The notes: generated by a model not told the origin, from the sequence alone. Shown: positions 37,697-47,389, numbered from the stretch's first letter. The stretch: DNA of 64,000 nucleotides from Pseudomonas cichorii (GCF_003700275.1 NZ_RBRE01000010.1:37435-101434), one strand, 5' to 3'. Numbers and translations: made by a program.

Positions 37697-38089
37697 ATGC
37701 TCAGCTACCTGTGGATCGGTGCAAATGATGTCGATGCATCCTTGGTCTTCTACGATTCAATTCTTCTGCCGTTGAGGTACGAAAAGGACTACTCCGAAGA
37801 AGTCGGCAGCTATTCGCTTCCCAATACCGTCGACAAGTTGAACGGGCCTGGGACGGTGCATGTGGGTAAACCATTCGACGGGAAACCCGCAACGGCAGGT
37901 AACGGGATGATGCCGGCTTTCCGTGCCGAGTCTCGTGCCCAGGTCGACACGCTTTATGCTGCAGGCCTGGCGCATGGAGGTGAGGATGAGGGCGCTCCAG
38001 GAACCCGCGCCGCTTACACGCCAAGCTTCTATGTCGCCTATCTGCGAGATCCGGCGGGGAACAAGATAGCGGTGTTTTTTAACGACTGA
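37697..38089 (+). CDS. VOC-family (glyoxalase-like) protein
   Basis: A 130-residue single-domain vicinal-oxygen-chelate protein: LSYLWIGANDVDASLVFYDSIL, GTVHVGKPFDG, AFRAESRAQVDTLYAAGLAHGG, and the ending FYVAYLRDPAGNKIAVFF. The start ATG has CAGGAG six bases ahead; a longer upstream frame has no site. The family includes glyoxalases, dioxygenases and resistance proteins. The usual metal ligands are not all evident, so catalysis is open. Confidence 0.85.
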   Translation: MLSYLWIGANDVDASLVFYDSILLPLRYEKDYSEEVGSYSLPNTVDKLNGPGTVHVGKPFDGKPATAGNGMMPAFRAESRAQVDTLYAAGLAHGGEDEGAPGTRAAYTPSFYVAYLRDPAGNKIAVFFND

Positions 38090-38167
38090 ATGCCGTTATG
38101 TTGAGCTCTGGACCGAAGACACCGGCTCAAGAGCCAGCGTCTAACGATCCGTGTTCAGTCGTCGTTA

Positions 38168-40273
38168 TTAGAAGAAATACCTGACAGACGCGCCCAGGGT
38201 CGTTGAGGGTTGCGGAACAATCACGAGCCCGGCGCTTGTGCCATAAGCGACTTCAGTTCCGTAGCGATGGGGCTGGAAGGTACCGTACATGCTGAACTGG
38301 TACTGGTCATAGTCGTAAGACGCACGCAGATCATACCGGGTGTAGACCGGCATTTCCTTTTTCGTGGTGCCAACGTAGTAAGGAATGCCGGCGAGGTGGT
38401 AGACATCAGCGTTGAGCGTCAGATGGCCACCCATGAATGCATCGCGGTGTTGCACGCCTGCCTTGTAGGTGTGCTCGGGCACTGGCAACTGATCGCCGGT
38501 GCCAGGTGCGGGATTATTGATTGAAGCATCGATGATCCTGCCATAGCTGGCGTATGTGCTGATGGTGGAGGTGAGCTGGTAGTTGAAACTGGTCTCCACG
38601 CCCTTGCGCGTGGTGTCGCTGGCCTGCTCAAAGACACCCGGTGAGGTCTGCAGCGTCTCGCTGTCGTTCAATATGTAGTAGAACTCGGTGGTGCTGGAAA
38701 GGCGCTCGGTTGGGCGCACGGTGAAACCTATGTCATACGACGTGACCTTGCTTGGGCGCACGCTACTGTTGATCCGACCGCCAGTCTCGCTCAGCGGCAA
38801 TGCACTACTGCTTCCGGAACTGATGTATTCCGCCGCCGGTGACCGAAAACCTTGAGCCGCGTTGGTAAACAGCTCGAACTGCTCGTTCGGTGTCCAAACC
38901 AGGCCGAGCTTAGGTGTGGTGACTGAGCTGTTGTAGCCGGTATCAGCATCGCGAAACTTCAGGTTTTCGATGTCGTAGTCGAAGCGGTCGTAGCGAATGC
39001 CAGCAAGCAACTTCAGAGAATCCACCGGCTTGTACTGTCCTTGGGCGAACACGCCGTAGGTGATCAGATCCTGATCGAAGTCAAAGTAGTAGTTCTGCGT
39101 GGGTTCAAAGTTGCGGTATTGCTGGCGGAAGGCATCGCCTTTGTCGCGGCGCACGTCGGCACCCACCATCAGTGCCGTCGAGTCTTTGTACACAAAGTTG
39201 TAGGCTACGCGGCCACCATAAATATCGCGGTCATCCTTGCCATAATTATGGGTGTTGGTGCCATTTGAGATACCGCGCACGCGCTTGAAATCTTCAAAGT
39301 ATGCCGTATAGGACAGACCTTCTTCGCCCTCTGCAGGCACCCTATTAAACACGTAGGTGTTTCGGTTGGCATTGCCAAAGCCATACAAGTTATCAGTGTT
39401 GCGGCGGCTGATCGTGCCGGCCTTGAGCGCGGGGAGGTTCAAATAACCGTCGTTCTTGAAGTCTGCCTCGTAGTGGCTGAAGCGGGCCGAGTATTTCGCA
39501 TCACCGATAACCTTGGAGAGCTTCCAGAAATAATTATCCCGGTTGGTCTCGGCAGCCTTGCGATAACCATTGGTCTGGTAGGTATCGGCGATGAACAGCG
39601 ATTCGAGGCCGTCATGCTCGCTACCTAGCACCAGGTTCCCGCGCAGGCCATCAAAGCTGGCGATGTCCATGCCGATGCTTGACGCTACATCACCACCATC
39701 GAGAGTCTCAATATTCACCGAGCCGGCGCGGTTCTGATCACCAGACAGTGCTGATACAGGGCCCTTGATGACGTCAACGCGCTTGATCATCTGCGGAGTC
39801 AGCCATTCCAGGAAAACCGGGCCGTGTCCGGCACCACCCTGGCTCGACGGAATGTTCTGTGGCACGCCGTCGACAGTAACGGCCACGTCAGCACCGTGTG
39901 TGCCATTGGTGGTGAAGCCGCGCATACGAAAACCATTTCCGGTGTCACCCTGGTCAATGTTGTTGGCCACCACACCTGGCACACGGCGATAAATGTTGGA
40001 GATATCACGGTCGACGTTGAGCGTACGGATGTCTTCTTGAGTAATCGTGGACACTGCCGCTGGCAGGCTTTCCGGTGCGTTACTCACCTTGCCGCGTGTA
40101 AGCGGCTTGATAGGCCCCGACCCGAACCCTTCGCCTACAACCTCAATCGCATCCAGCTCAGTGAGGCTATCCGTCCCGGTTTCTGCCTCCGCCACCGGTG
40201 CGTACGAAAAAATGCCGGTCAACGCTGCACTTGTGAAAACCCCAGCACTGGCGCGATGTGCAGATCTGAACAT
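38168..40273 (-). CDS. TonB-dependent outer-membrane receptor
   Basis: A 701-residue receptor with signal peptide (cleavage near 30 after VAEAE), TonB-box-like DAIEVVGEG, plug domain (AAVSTITQEDIRTLNV, FRMRGFTTNG, VDVIKGPVSALSGDQNRAGSVNIETL) and a 22-strand-type barrel ending in VRYFF, the outer-membrane assembly signal. It was first read as a siderophore receptor, but two Zur-like boxes stand just before the start codon, so import of a zinc complex is at least as likely. No transporter neighbours are present to identify the ligand. Confidence 0.92.
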   Translation of the reverse strand: MFRSAHRASAGVFTSAALTGIFSYAPVAEAETGTDSLTELDAIEVVGEGFGSGPIKPLTRGKVSNAPESLPAAVSTITQEDIRTLNVDRDISNIYRRVPGVVANNIDQGDTGNGFRMRGFTTNGTHGADVAVTVDGVPQNIPSSQGGAGHGPVFLEWLTPQMIKRVDVIKGPVSALSGDQNRAGSVNIETLDGGDVASSIGMDIASFDGLRGNLVLGSEHDGLESLFIADTYQTNGYRKAAETNRDNYFWKLSKVIGDAKYSARFSHYEADFKNDGYLNLPALKAGTISRRNTDNLYGFGNANRNTYVFNRVPAEGEEGLSYTAYFEDFKRVRGISNGTNTHNYGKDDRDIYGGRVAYNFVYKDSTALMVGADVRRDKGDAFRQQYRNFEPTQNYYFDFDQDLITYGVFAQGQYKPVDSLKLLAGIRYDRFDYDIENLKFRDADTGYNSSVTTPKLGLVWTPNEQFELFTNAAQGFRSPAAEYISSGSSSALPLSETGGRINSSVRPSKVTSYDIGFTVRPTERLSSTTEFYYILNDSETLQTSPGVFEQASDTTRKGVETSFNYQLTSTISTYASYGRIIDASINNPAPGTGDQLPVPEHTYKAGVQHRDAFMGGHLTLNADVYHLAGIPYYVGTTKKEMPVYTRYDLRASYDYDQYQFSMYGTFQPHRYGTEVAYGTSAGLVIVPQPSTTLGASVRYFF

Positions 40274-40292
40274 GACGCTATCTTCCTACTAA

Positions 40293-40307
40293 TGTTATGT
40301 AGTAACA
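40293..40307. promoter_or_regulatory. Putative Zur box 1
   Basis: TGTTATGTAGTAACA matches the Zur-type palindrome TGTTATAnTATAACA at 11 of 14 fixed positions and is itself a TGTTA/TAACA inverted repeat. It lies 20 bases before the TonB receptor start. Found by eye. Confidence 0.55.
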
Positions 40308-40321
40308 CTCTAGCATCATTA

Positions 40322-40336
40322 CGTTATGTTATATCA
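40322..40336. promoter_or_regulatory. Putative Zur box 2
   Basis: CGTTATGTTATATCA matches TGTTATAnTATAACA at 11 of 14 positions. It is 29 bases (nearly three helical turns) from box 1, upstream of the same receptor gene. Spacing and similarity suggest paired Zur dimers. Confidence 0.45.
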
Positions 40337-40524
40337 ATTACTGCTTTGGTACGTGTTCAGACCAAAGCGTTGCCATGGTTTCAACAATCAGATGTCACCG
40401 GTAGAGTTTGAAAAGCGTTACGCAATGAGCTTGCAAGGTGTCTAGAGAGTCCGGGGCAATTCAGTCAGCGACCGGACACGGCTTGCTCATATGTCCCACG
40501 TCTCAGGTGAGAGTAACTACAGAC

Positions 40525-40551
40525 TGTCGGCGCTGATTGAAAATTGACCCA
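40525..40551. repeat. IS21 left terminal inverted repeat
   Basis: Begins TGTCGGCGCTGATTG and ends TTGACCCA. It pairs with the right end as an inverted repeat and is followed by an inner copy at 40554-40575. Confidence 0.75.
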
Positions 40552-40691
40552 CCCTGCCGATTGAAAAATGACCCAGGGCAGATTGCCGATTCGTCATCAG
40601 CAATTGTGGATTAGCGTAGCATTCCTGTTCGACCTCTAAAGATCGAAGCCCCACCACATGATGCATGCGACAGGGCACCTTACGATCAAGA

Positions 40692-41495
40692 TCAAAATGG
40701 CTCATCGTCCTCAGCAACATCATCTTCCTTACGCTTTCGCTCTCGTGCCTTGATCTTTGTCTGGTCAGCTAGAGTGCTGTGTTGCAGCCGATAGGACTCG
40801 TTACCTGTTTCAACGATGTGGCAGTGGTGCTTCAGCCGATCCAGCAGCGCTGTGGTCATTTTGGCGTCGCCAAACACACTCGACCATTCCGAGAAGCTGA
40901 GGTTGGTCGTGATGATCACGCTGGTGTGCTCGTAGAGCTTGGACAGAAGATGAAACAGCAGCGCGCCACCGCTTTGGCTGAAGGGCAGATAGCCCAGCTC
41001 ATCCAAGATGACGAGGTCTGTGCGCAGCAGCCCCTGTGTAATCCGGCCCGTTTTCCCATCGTACTTTTCACGCTCCAACAGATTGACCAGGTCTACCGTG
41101 GAGAAGAAGCGGACTCGTTTGTTGTGAACGGTGATCCCGGACACAGCCAGTGCGCTGGCCAAGTGTGTTTTGCCGGTTCCAAGCCCGCCGATAAACACCA
41201 CGTTTTGGGCCGTCTCGGTGAACTCCAGGCTGGATAGCTCCTTGACCAGTCGGGCATCAGCGCTGAAAGCGCTGAAGTCAAAGCCCGCTAAATCACGGTG
41301 CATGGGAAGCTTGGCCATGTTCATCTGATGATTCACGGAGCGCACGGCACGATCAGCTTGCTCCTGCTGGAGCAGATGCTCCAGCAACCATTTTGAGGAC
41401 GCTGTCGAGGCCTCTCCTTGGGCTGCCAGTTCTTCCCAGGCGTGCGCCATGCCATGCAGGCGAAGTTCTTTAAGTTCTGCCATCAAGTCACGCAT
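40692..41495 (-). CDS. istB: IS21 helper ATPase IstB
   Basis: A 267-residue AAA+ ATPase: [14 protein letters not shown] (Walker A), [14 protein letters not shown] (Walker B), [12 protein letters not shown] (sensor) and [14 protein letters not shown], the IstB pattern. Its ATG overlaps the end of istA; an upstream in-frame start at 41531 lies inside istA and is less likely. IstB selects target DNA and stimulates the IstA transposase. The gene looks intact. Confidence 0.93.
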   Translation of the reverse strand: MRDLMAELKELRLHGMAHAWEELAAQGEASTASSKWLLEHLLQQEQADRAVRSVNHQMNMAKLPMHRDLAGFDFSAFSADARLVKELSSLEFTETAQNVVFIGGLGTGKTHLASALAVSGITVHNKRVRFFSTVDLVNLLEREKYDGKTGRITQGLLRTDLVILDELGYLPFSQSGGALLFHLLSKLYEHTSVIITTNLSFSEWSSVFGDAKMTTALLDRLKHHCHIVETGNESYRLQHSTLADQTKIKARERKRKEDDVAEDDEPF

Positions 41496-42987
41496 TTCGG
41501 CTCTCCTCATCTTTCGCGCGCAGTTGGTCATACCTGGCCGTGTTGGCCGCCGGCGCGACCTTAAGCTGAAGGCTCGTCTCTACTGAGCGTGGTGGTGCGC
41601 TGGACGTCAGTCGAGCCAGGACATTCAGGATGTGATCCGCGCTCAAACTGCCAGACTCAAGCACCAGTTCCACGGCCACCAAAACGGAGTTCAGGCCGGT
41701 AATGGGCACCGCAGCCAAGACTTGTGTCATGACTCGATCACCGTTCACGTGACGCCGCAGGCCATGCTTGAGCAGGCGCAATGGGTTGGGCAAATCGGCA
41801 AACGGAGCGCCATTGCGAAGCGCGCCAGGCTTGCGCGCGATCAGCGGGATGTAGTGCTGCCAGTCGTAGCTGACCTGGTCTCGATCAAAAAGCCGCTCAT
41901 GACTGGCGATAGTTGTCTCATCGGCAACGACCACAACCCGCGAAGGGTATAAACGACTGCTGACCCACTGACCGACGCGCTCGCAAGGCACCGAGTAACG
42001 ATTGCGCGCCACGCTGATCAGGCAGGTACTGGAGACCCGCACAGTGCGTTCAACATAGCCGTCGAAAGCGCTGGGCATCGGCATCATTTCCACCCGTTCC
42101 AGCTCCAGGACATCTGCCACCGTAAGCCCCTTGTATTGCGGGTGCTGCAGCTCACTCCAGAGAGTTCGGCAGCGTTGGCCGAGCCAGACATTCAGCTCAT
42201 CGAAGGTATGAAACAGGCAGTCTTGAGCGTCGAGCCAGATACGCCGCCGACTGTCTTGGACGTTCTTCTCGACAATCCCTTTTTCCCAACCTGAGGCTAC
42301 GTTGCAAAAGTCTGGATCGAACAAATAATGCGAGCACATCACGGCAAAACGGGCGTTGACCGTCCGTCCCTTGCCTTTGCTGACCTTGTCGACAGCCGTT
42401 TTCATGTTGTCGTAAATGCCGCGACGAGGAATGCCGCCCAATGCCCCAAACGAGCGAGTGTGGGCGTCAAACAGCATCTCGTGACCTTGGCTGGGATAGG
42501 CCACCAGCCAAAACGCGCGGCTGGCACAGAGCTTCATGTGGGAGACCTGGATCCGCCTGAACAGCCCACCGATCAGCAGACCTTCTTCACTCCAGTCGAA
42601 CTGGAAAGCCTCGCCCAACGCGAACGTCAACGGCACAAAGGCTCGCAAGGATTTTCCTTGCTCGCCGCGCCACGAGCGGATGAATGCGGTCAGTTGGCTG
42701 TAGCCGCCGTCGTAGCCCTCGGCTTTGATCTGCTCGAAGAGAGCATTGGCTGTTCTGCGGTTGTGTTTGGCCCGAAGCAAATCGGCTTTGAGTGCCTGTT
42801 CCAGCGTTTCGTGGAAAGGACTGAGCTTGTTGAAAGCGGCTTGCCGCTGGTACACCGGCTGTTTGGCTTCGGGGGTTCTGATCCACTTTCGGATGGTATT
42901 TCTGGATAGCCCGGTACGCTTGGCTATTTGGTGCAGCGAGAGCTTGTCGCGGAAGTACATCCGCCGGATTTTTCCCATCATTTCCAT
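41488..42987 (-). CDS. istA: IS21 transposase IstA
   Basis: A transposase of about 499 residues. The N-terminal helix-turn-helix is [22 protein letters not shown]. The DDE core contains [14 protein letters not shown] (first Asp), [17 protein letters not shown] (second Asp) and [18 protein letters not shown] (Glu). The ATG at 42987 follows AGGTGATC; an upstream GTG at 42996 is also in frame. It appears full length, so the element may be able to move. Confidence 0.92.
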   Translation of the reverse strand: MEMMGKIRRMYFRDKLSLHQIAKRTGLSRNTIRKWIRTPEAKQPVYQRQAAFNKLSPFHETLEQALKADLLRAKHNRRTANALFEQIKAEGYDGGYSQLTAFIRSWRGEQGKSLRAFVPLTFALGEAFQFDWSEEGLLIGGLFRRIQVSHMKLCASRAFWLVAYPSQGHEMLFDAHTRSFGALGGIPRRGIYDNMKTAVDKVSKGKGRTVNARFAVMCSHYLFDPDFCNVASGWEKGIVEKNVQDSRRRIWLDAQDCLFHTFDELNVWLGQRCRTLWSELQHPQYKGLTVADVLELERVEMMPMPSAFDGYVERTVRVSSTCLISVARNRYSVPCERVGQWVSSRLYPSRVVVVADETTIASHERLFDRDQVSYDWQHYIPLIARKPGALRNGAPFADLPNPLRLLKHGLRRHVNGDRVMTQVLAAVPITGLNSVLVAVELVLESGSLSADHILNVLARLTSSAPPRSVETSLQLKVAPAANTARYDQLRAKDEESRNA

Positions 42988-43075
42988 GCTGATCACCTAG
43001 TGTTCTCCTGCTCGGAAAGTGAGCAGAAGCAGTTGAACACCTGGGCCAGTTTTCAGTCGGCAGAACAGCCTTTAA

Positions 43076-43102
43076 TGGGTCAGTTTTCGGTCAGCGGCAA
43101 CA
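43076..43102. repeat. IS21 right terminal inverted repeat
   Basis: Reads TGGGTCAGTTTTCGG to GCGGCAACA, the inverted partner of the left end. The reading frame from the right flank runs into it and gains three foreign codons before a stop. Confidence 0.75.
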
Positions 43103-43411
43103 CGCTCTCAATAGATTCTCTAGCTGAGCGTGCTCCCAGGTACTCAAGAGCTCGATCGGGTCGGTACCGTACTGCTGCATCGAATCGAAGATGTACGCGC
43201 GCCCGTCGGGGTTGTAGCAGCTATCGCAGTAATCCAACGTGTCGCAATCGTTGTAGAGCGTGAGCACCCAGCCGTCAGTTTCCACGGTCATTTGGCCGCA
43301 GTAGATTTCAGCCCAAGACTGAGTGCCCAGACGACGCATGGTGCGGATGCCCAACGCGATGTCTCGCAAGACTTGATAGGCTTCACGGGCAGTGAGGGGC
43401 AGTGCTGACAA
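43091..43411 (-). CDS. Small conserved protein, copy 1, C-terminus replaced by IS21 end
   Basis: A 106-residue frame from a TTG at 43411. The body is PLTAREAYQVLRDIALGIRTMRRLG, SWAEIYCGQMTVETDGWVLTLYNDCDTLDYCDSCYNPDGRAYIF and TDPIELLSTWEHAQLENLL. The IS21 element joins after LLRA, so the last residues (CCR) come from the element; the second copy at 50.6 kb ends LLSVA instead. Only one or two native residues are lost, so it may still work. Function not recognised. It is divergent from the nitroreductase gene, 172 bases apart. Confidence 0.65.
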   Translation of the reverse strand: MSALPLTAREAYQVLRDIALGIRTMRRLGTQSWAEIYCGQMTVETDGWVLTLYNDCDTLDYCDSCYNPDGRAYIFDSMQQYGTDPIELLSTWEHAQLENLLRACCR

Positions 43412-43583
43412 CGACCTATACCTTTTTGATGCTGATGCTGGCGCGCGGCTGCAGACTGACCGCTCACTTGAGCTGGCCCTAGCTAGACAGATGATTTGCC
43501 AGCATGGTAAATGAAACTTCAGCCAGGAGGTGTGATTGCGCGGGCTCGATTTGATAGCCTCGTCTCCTTTCTTGGAGACACGC

Positions 43584-44405
43584 ATGACAGCTACCGCCCA
43601 GTCGAAACTGGCAGCCCGCTACGGCGCGCCGGACATCACGCCTCTCAAGCAATGGAATGACACCCTCGATCAACTACTCGATCATCGAAGCGTCCGAGCC
43701 TTCACAGATCAGCCTCTGCCAGAAGGAACGATCGAGACGCTGATCGCAGCGGCGCAGTCTGCATCCACCTCATCGAATCTGCAGGTCTGGAGCGTTGTTG
43801 CTGTTCAAGACGCCGATCGAAAGGATCGTCTCTCAGCACTCGCAGGCAACCAGGCCTATATCCGGCAAGCGTCGCTGTTCTTCGTGTGGTTGGCCGACCT
43901 CTCCAGGGTTTCCAGGATCGGTGAGCAGAGCGATACCGAACTGGAGGCGCTGCCTTACCTGGAGAGCCTCTTGCTGGGAACGATCGACGCCGCCCTGGCA
44001 GCCCAGAACGCCGTGGTCGCCTTGGAGTCGCTGGGACTCGGGAGCGTCTACATCGGTGCCATCCGTAACGATATCGAAGGTGTCGCCAAGGAGCTTGGCT
44101 TGCCACCTCAGGTCTACCCGGTATTCGGCATGTGCGTCGGATACCCATCCGAGGATCGTCCGGCGAAGGTCAAGCCGAGGCTGCCCCAACGTGCAGTACT
44201 CCACCATGAAATTTACTCGGCCACCGGCGAAGCTGCTGCACTCGCTGAATACGATGAGCACCTGGGTGCGTTCTATCAACGCGAAGGGATGAAGGCGTCG
44301 GGATGGTCAGAGCAGGTGGTGAGCAGGCTTCGGAGCGTCTCGAGCCTGCATGGCCGAGAACAGCTTGTCGAGGAGCTTAAGCGGATGGGGTTCGGGCTTC
44401 GCTGA
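43584..44405 (+). CDS. NfsA-like NADPH-dependent nitroreductase, copy 1
   Basis: A 273-residue flavin oxidoreductase of the nitroreductase superfamily (NfsA/FRP group): LLDHRSVRAFTDQPLP (FMN phosphate site), AAQSASTSSNLQVWSVVAVQD, AAQNAVVALESLGLGSVYIGAIRND and PVFGMCVGYPSEDRPAKVKPRLP. The start ATG follows TTGGAG. It probably reduces nitro or quinone compounds with NADPH. A second copy of equal length lies at 51007-51828, about 84 % identical by hand count (some 43 differences). Confidence 0.9.
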   Translation: MTATAQSKLAARYGAPDITPLKQWNDTLDQLLDHRSVRAFTDQPLPEGTIETLIAAAQSASTSSNLQVWSVVAVQDADRKDRLSALAGNQAYIRQASLFFVWLADLSRVSRIGEQSDTELEALPYLESLLLGTIDAALAAQNAVVALESLGLGSVYIGAIRNDIEGVAKELGLPPQVYPVFGMCVGYPSEDRPAKVKPRLPQRAVLHHEIYSATGEAAALAEYDEHLGAFYQREGMKASGWSEQVVSRLRSVSSLHGREQLVEELKRMGFGLR

Positions 44406-44534
44406 GGGTGAGTCACATGAGGGTTTGGTCGCCTCACCGCAGTAAGCCATCTCAACTGGCGACCTTGCAAATCCCCAGGCCAGCAGCCATCTTCAATCCT
44501 CTGATTCGTGATCTAGACGGCGATTGGGGTGGCT

Positions 44535-45677
44535 ATGGCAGTGGTGTTTTTTCTACCTTGGGTAGTGGCTACTGAGGAGCTTCGGATTGCAGGCATGCGC
44601 CTGATCCCGTACGAACGCGGTCGACTCCCTGGCGAACTGCTGGGCATCCCTCAGGCAGCTTTCGACGGCGTGCTAGGTAACTATGGAGACCGAGGAGTTG
44701 GGCCTCACCCTTCGCAGCCGATCCATCAAGCGGCACTCATCATCTGGGATGAGGACACTCCAGGCCTGGAAGCATCGGATGCCCAGATCCAGGAGCGGTT
44801 GGTTCAGGGTTCCTACCTCGCATTTTCCGCCTTAGCACAACGCAAGTTCTGCTCAACGTTTGAGTACTACAACGCCGACACCCTACAGGTCGTGGCGCAG
44901 CGGTTTGATGTCGGCACGCCGACTCATTCCTGCATGACCACGCGCCGGCGTGACGGCAATACGCAAAACATGCTGGCGGGGAGCGGGGAGCTCAAGTTCG
45001 TTCGGCCGTACCACGTCGACAATCTCACTCGCATAACGCTCGACACACCACTGCTGGAAGCTTTGCTCAAACTCCCTGACGGAGAACTGAAGGAGCGCAT
45101 CGACGAAGCGATCGTCTCTTACCTTAGGGCCAACACTGATGCTTCATCCATGGATGACCGATCAGAGCTGATCCTGATGAGGGTCGCCATCGACACGCTG
45201 CTGGCCGTTCCGCATGACAAAGCCGCCTTTCGCAGGGCCATCAACGAACACTTCGACGAGCTGCCGAACCCGCCCGCCTGGCGCAAGGGCAATTTAGATG
45301 AATCCTGGTGGTGCAAACACTGGGACAGCAACGTCAGCCGCCCACTAGACGCCTGGGTTCATGATTTCAGTGCCGCTCGCAATGCTGCCGCTCATGGCCC
45401 TGGTACCGGTCAGAAGGGAAGCATCTGGCCACGCCATAACCACCTACTTTTCTCTGCGTGGTTGTTGCCCCTGATCGTCAAGAAGCTGCTCGTCCAAGCA
45501 GGGCTCTATGAGTTCAGCTCCGAAGACAAGGTCGCACGGGAGGGATTTGAGGCCTTTCTGGCCCACGATCTGCTGGCGTTTACCGACAAGCATGAGAACA
45601 AGGTTTGGTGGCAAATAGCCGAGTCCGAGCTTTTTCTGCCTCTCTTTGCTGAGCAATTGCACCGAGCATGCGAATGA
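44535..45677 (+). CDS. HEPN-motif hypothetical protein
   Basis: A 380-residue protein of unknown function. The start ATG at 44535 follows GGGGTGGCT; an in-frame GTG is at 44529. The C-terminal part contains DFSAARNAAAHGPGTG, with RNAAAH matching the Rx4-6H motif of HEPN domains at residues about 282-287. The N-terminal two thirds (LIPYERGRLPGELLGIPQ, SALAQRKFCSTFEYYNADTLQ) are not recognised. HEPN proteins are often RNases in toxin-antitoxin or phage-abortive systems, but many HEPN proteins are inactive. It sits between the two nitroreductase copies. Confidence 0.6.
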   Translation: MAVVFFLPWVVATEELRIAGMRLIPYERGRLPGELLGIPQAAFDGVLGNYGDRGVGPHPSQPIHQAALIIWDEDTPGLEASDAQIQERLVQGSYLAFSALAQRKFCSTFEYYNADTLQVVAQRFDVGTPTHSCMTTRRRDGNTQNMLAGSGELKFVRPYHVDNLTRITLDTPLLEALLKLPDGELKERIDEAIVSYLRANTDASSMDDRSELILMRVAIDTLLAVPHDKAAFRRAINEHFDELPNPPAWRKGNLDESWWCKHWDSNVSRPLDAWVHDFSAARNAAAHGPGTGQKGSIWPRHNHLLFSAWLLPLIVKKLLVQAGLYEFSSEDKVAREGFEAFLAHDLLAFTDKHENKVWWQIAESELFLPLFAEQLHRACE

Positions 45678-45885
45678 CGAAGAGATAGTGTTGTGGAGTT
45701 GATTCGACTTGGCTTGCCACGCCGAATTAAGCGGGGAGGGCGCCGTAAGAAATCATCCCCGCAAGGGGCATTCTCACAAGAGGATCCGGCCTAGAACGCC
45801 ACTGTTCTTTGGTGGCCCTTCTTGCTCGCACATCAGTAATCACTAGCTCGGCAACATCGCCTTGATCTGCCACGGATCCCCCAGG

Positions 45886-46197
45886 CTATCGTTCGTAGGT
45901 ATTACCACCAGTGCTAATTTTGTAGATGGTTTCCGAGTAGGGAAGACGTGCAATGATGGTCGTAGCCTTCACCACACCCGCCATGGTCATCCCTCGGCAC
46001 ATCAGGCTGACATAGCCCTGGATGCGAACGCACATGGCATCTGCGCTATCAATGAAATTCGTTTTGTTGAGGCGGAGCATGATGACTGTCCGACCCTCAG
46101 GTACCGCTCCAATTGGCGGTACGGCGAAAATCGTAATCTGGGTGTAGATGACCAAACAGAGCAGGGCAAAGCCCCCTGCGATTAGAGCCTTCTTCAT
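45886..46197 (-). CDS. Small membrane-anchored hypothetical protein
   Basis: A 103-residue protein starting MKKALIAGGFALLCLVIYTQITIFAVPP, an N-terminal membrane helix or uncleaved signal, followed by a soluble part (GRTVIMLRLNKTNFIDSADAMC..., ATTIIARLPYSETIYKIS). The ATG at 46197 is chosen over a longer frame because AGGA precedes it. It ends only a little downstream of the lipoprotein gene on the same strand, so the two are probably co-transcribed. Function unknown. Confidence 0.6.
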   Translation of the reverse strand: MKKALIAGGFALLCLVIYTQITIFAVPPIGAVPEGRTVIMLRLNKTNFIDSADAMCVRIQGYVSLMCRGMTMAGVVKATTIIARLPYSETIYKISTGGNTYER

Positions 46198-46219
46198 GAA
46201 TGAGAGTCCTTTCTTGGAT

Positions 46220-47155
46220 TCAGTCGATACGCTTAACGATGCCGAACCGGCCTTCTTTGAAGCCGCTGGCACGAAGGACACCGGGGGCGGCCTGGTCGCA
46301 GCTGTAGGTCGAGTAGCTCACAGGTGGGTTACCAAATCGTTCCGAGCTGCGATCCGCGCAACCCGAAGAGGAGGCAACGATATACAGCGGCTTGGTTATC
46401 GCCTCAATGGGGACTTGGAGCCCCATGGAGAATCTGATGCTCGCCTTGTGCGCAAAATCATTCGCGTCATCATGATAGTTACCTAGGAACGTCGCGTAAC
46501 TGCTCCAGCTGACGAATTCAAAACCCATGACGCCCAGTCGTTTTAACTCATCGCCGTTTGATGCGTAGACGACGAGAGGTGCAAGCCTTGGGTCTTTGCT
46601 CTTCGATGAGTACGTAACCTTCGCCGTGATGTATTTAGAGCCACGCTCGGCAGACCGGTACTCATACTCATCACCGTAATCGTTGAAGCTCCACTGGCTG
46701 ACGATTTGGGCAGATTGGAGCGAGACAGAGCTGTCGTCTGCTGTGAATGAGCCTTTGACCGGGATCGCTTTCATCCCAAGCGCGGCCAGCCGGCGCGCCT
46801 CTTGCTCCTTGGCTTCACGATCCTTGACCATCCTCTGCAAGACGCCGCTGCCGATTTTGGCTTCAGCAGAATCGGGGTAGCGAGAAGTCAACGATGCCAA
46901 AGCTGCTTGAGTACCTGCTTCATCACCACTGTCGGAAGCCTTCCGAACCTGAGCCAACAAGACGGATGGTGTTTCTTTGAGAGCCGTATTTTCCTGCTCA
47001 AGCTGCGCAATTCTGCCTTTGGCAGCAGTAATTTCTGCCTGCAGGGATTTGACGTCCGAGCGAAGGCCTTCAGCCTCCTTCTTGTACATTTCACCGCCAT
47101 CTCCACACCCTGTGAGGGAAAGAGCCAGGCACGTGACCAGTAAATCCTTCTTCAA
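46220..47155 (-). CDS. Coiled-coil lipoprotein
   Basis: A protein of about 311 residues that starts at TTG (47155) after AAGGAG, giving KKDLLVTCLALSLTGCGDGG, a lipoprotein signal with lipobox LTGC. Next comes a coiled coil (EAEGLRSDVKSLQAEITAAKGRIAQLEQENTAL), then a helical part and a beta-rich C-terminal half (SLQSAQIVSQWSFNDYGDEYEYRSAERG, FVSWSSYATFLGNYHDDANDF). No family was recognised. The unusual TTG start is supported because an upstream ATG frame would hide the signal peptide. Confidence 0.65.
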   Translation of the reverse strand: MKKDLLVTCLALSLTGCGDGGEMYKKEAEGLRSDVKSLQAEITAAKGRIAQLEQENTALKETPSVLLAQVRKASDSGDEAGTQAALASLTSRYPDSAEAKIGSGVLQRMVKDREAKEQEARRLAALGMKAIPVKGSFTADDSSVSLQSAQIVSQWSFNDYGDEYEYRSAERGSKYITAKVTYSSKSKDPRLAPLVVYASNGDELKRLGVMGFEFVSWSSYATFLGNYHDDANDFAHKASIRFSMGLQVPIEAITKPLYIVASSSGCADRSSERFGNPPVSYSTYSCDQAAPGVLRASGFKEGRFGIVKRID

Positions 47156-47389
47156 AATGCACTCCTTTTGGCCGCTAATCCGATGGCGAGAGTGGCAATT
47201 TACCATCACGCATGGATCACCGGAATGGGAGCGGAAATTGGTTGGTGGTGACTACGCAGGCCGAGCGAGTCCTATTGAAGAGCGTCCCCCAGGGCTGCAA
47301 TGAGCTCGTTGGGCAAGGTTCAGTCCCATGAATGGCACGCTTCAATGTGCACGCAGTCAGCTCCCTCGCTCGAAATCCCGGGACAACCA

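Larger units (their letters stand above)
40525..43102 (-). mobile_element. IS21-family insertion sequence
   Basis: A 2.58-kb IS21-type element with istA and istB on the minus strand. Its ends are imperfect 27-base inverted repeats, 40525-40551 and 43076-43102, matching at about 22 of 27 positions and beginning TGT. Each end also holds a second related inner repeat (40554-40575 and 43042-43063), the multi-repeat ends typical of IS21. No matching short target duplication is seen in the flanks (ACTACAGAC on the left, CGCTCTCAA on the right). The right end lies in the last codons of a small conserved gene. Confidence 0.85.

Noticed and set aside
38168..40273. Receptor of the siderophore made by the NRPS locus
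   Set aside because: It is 21 kb away and has Zur-like rather than Fur-like sites upstream.
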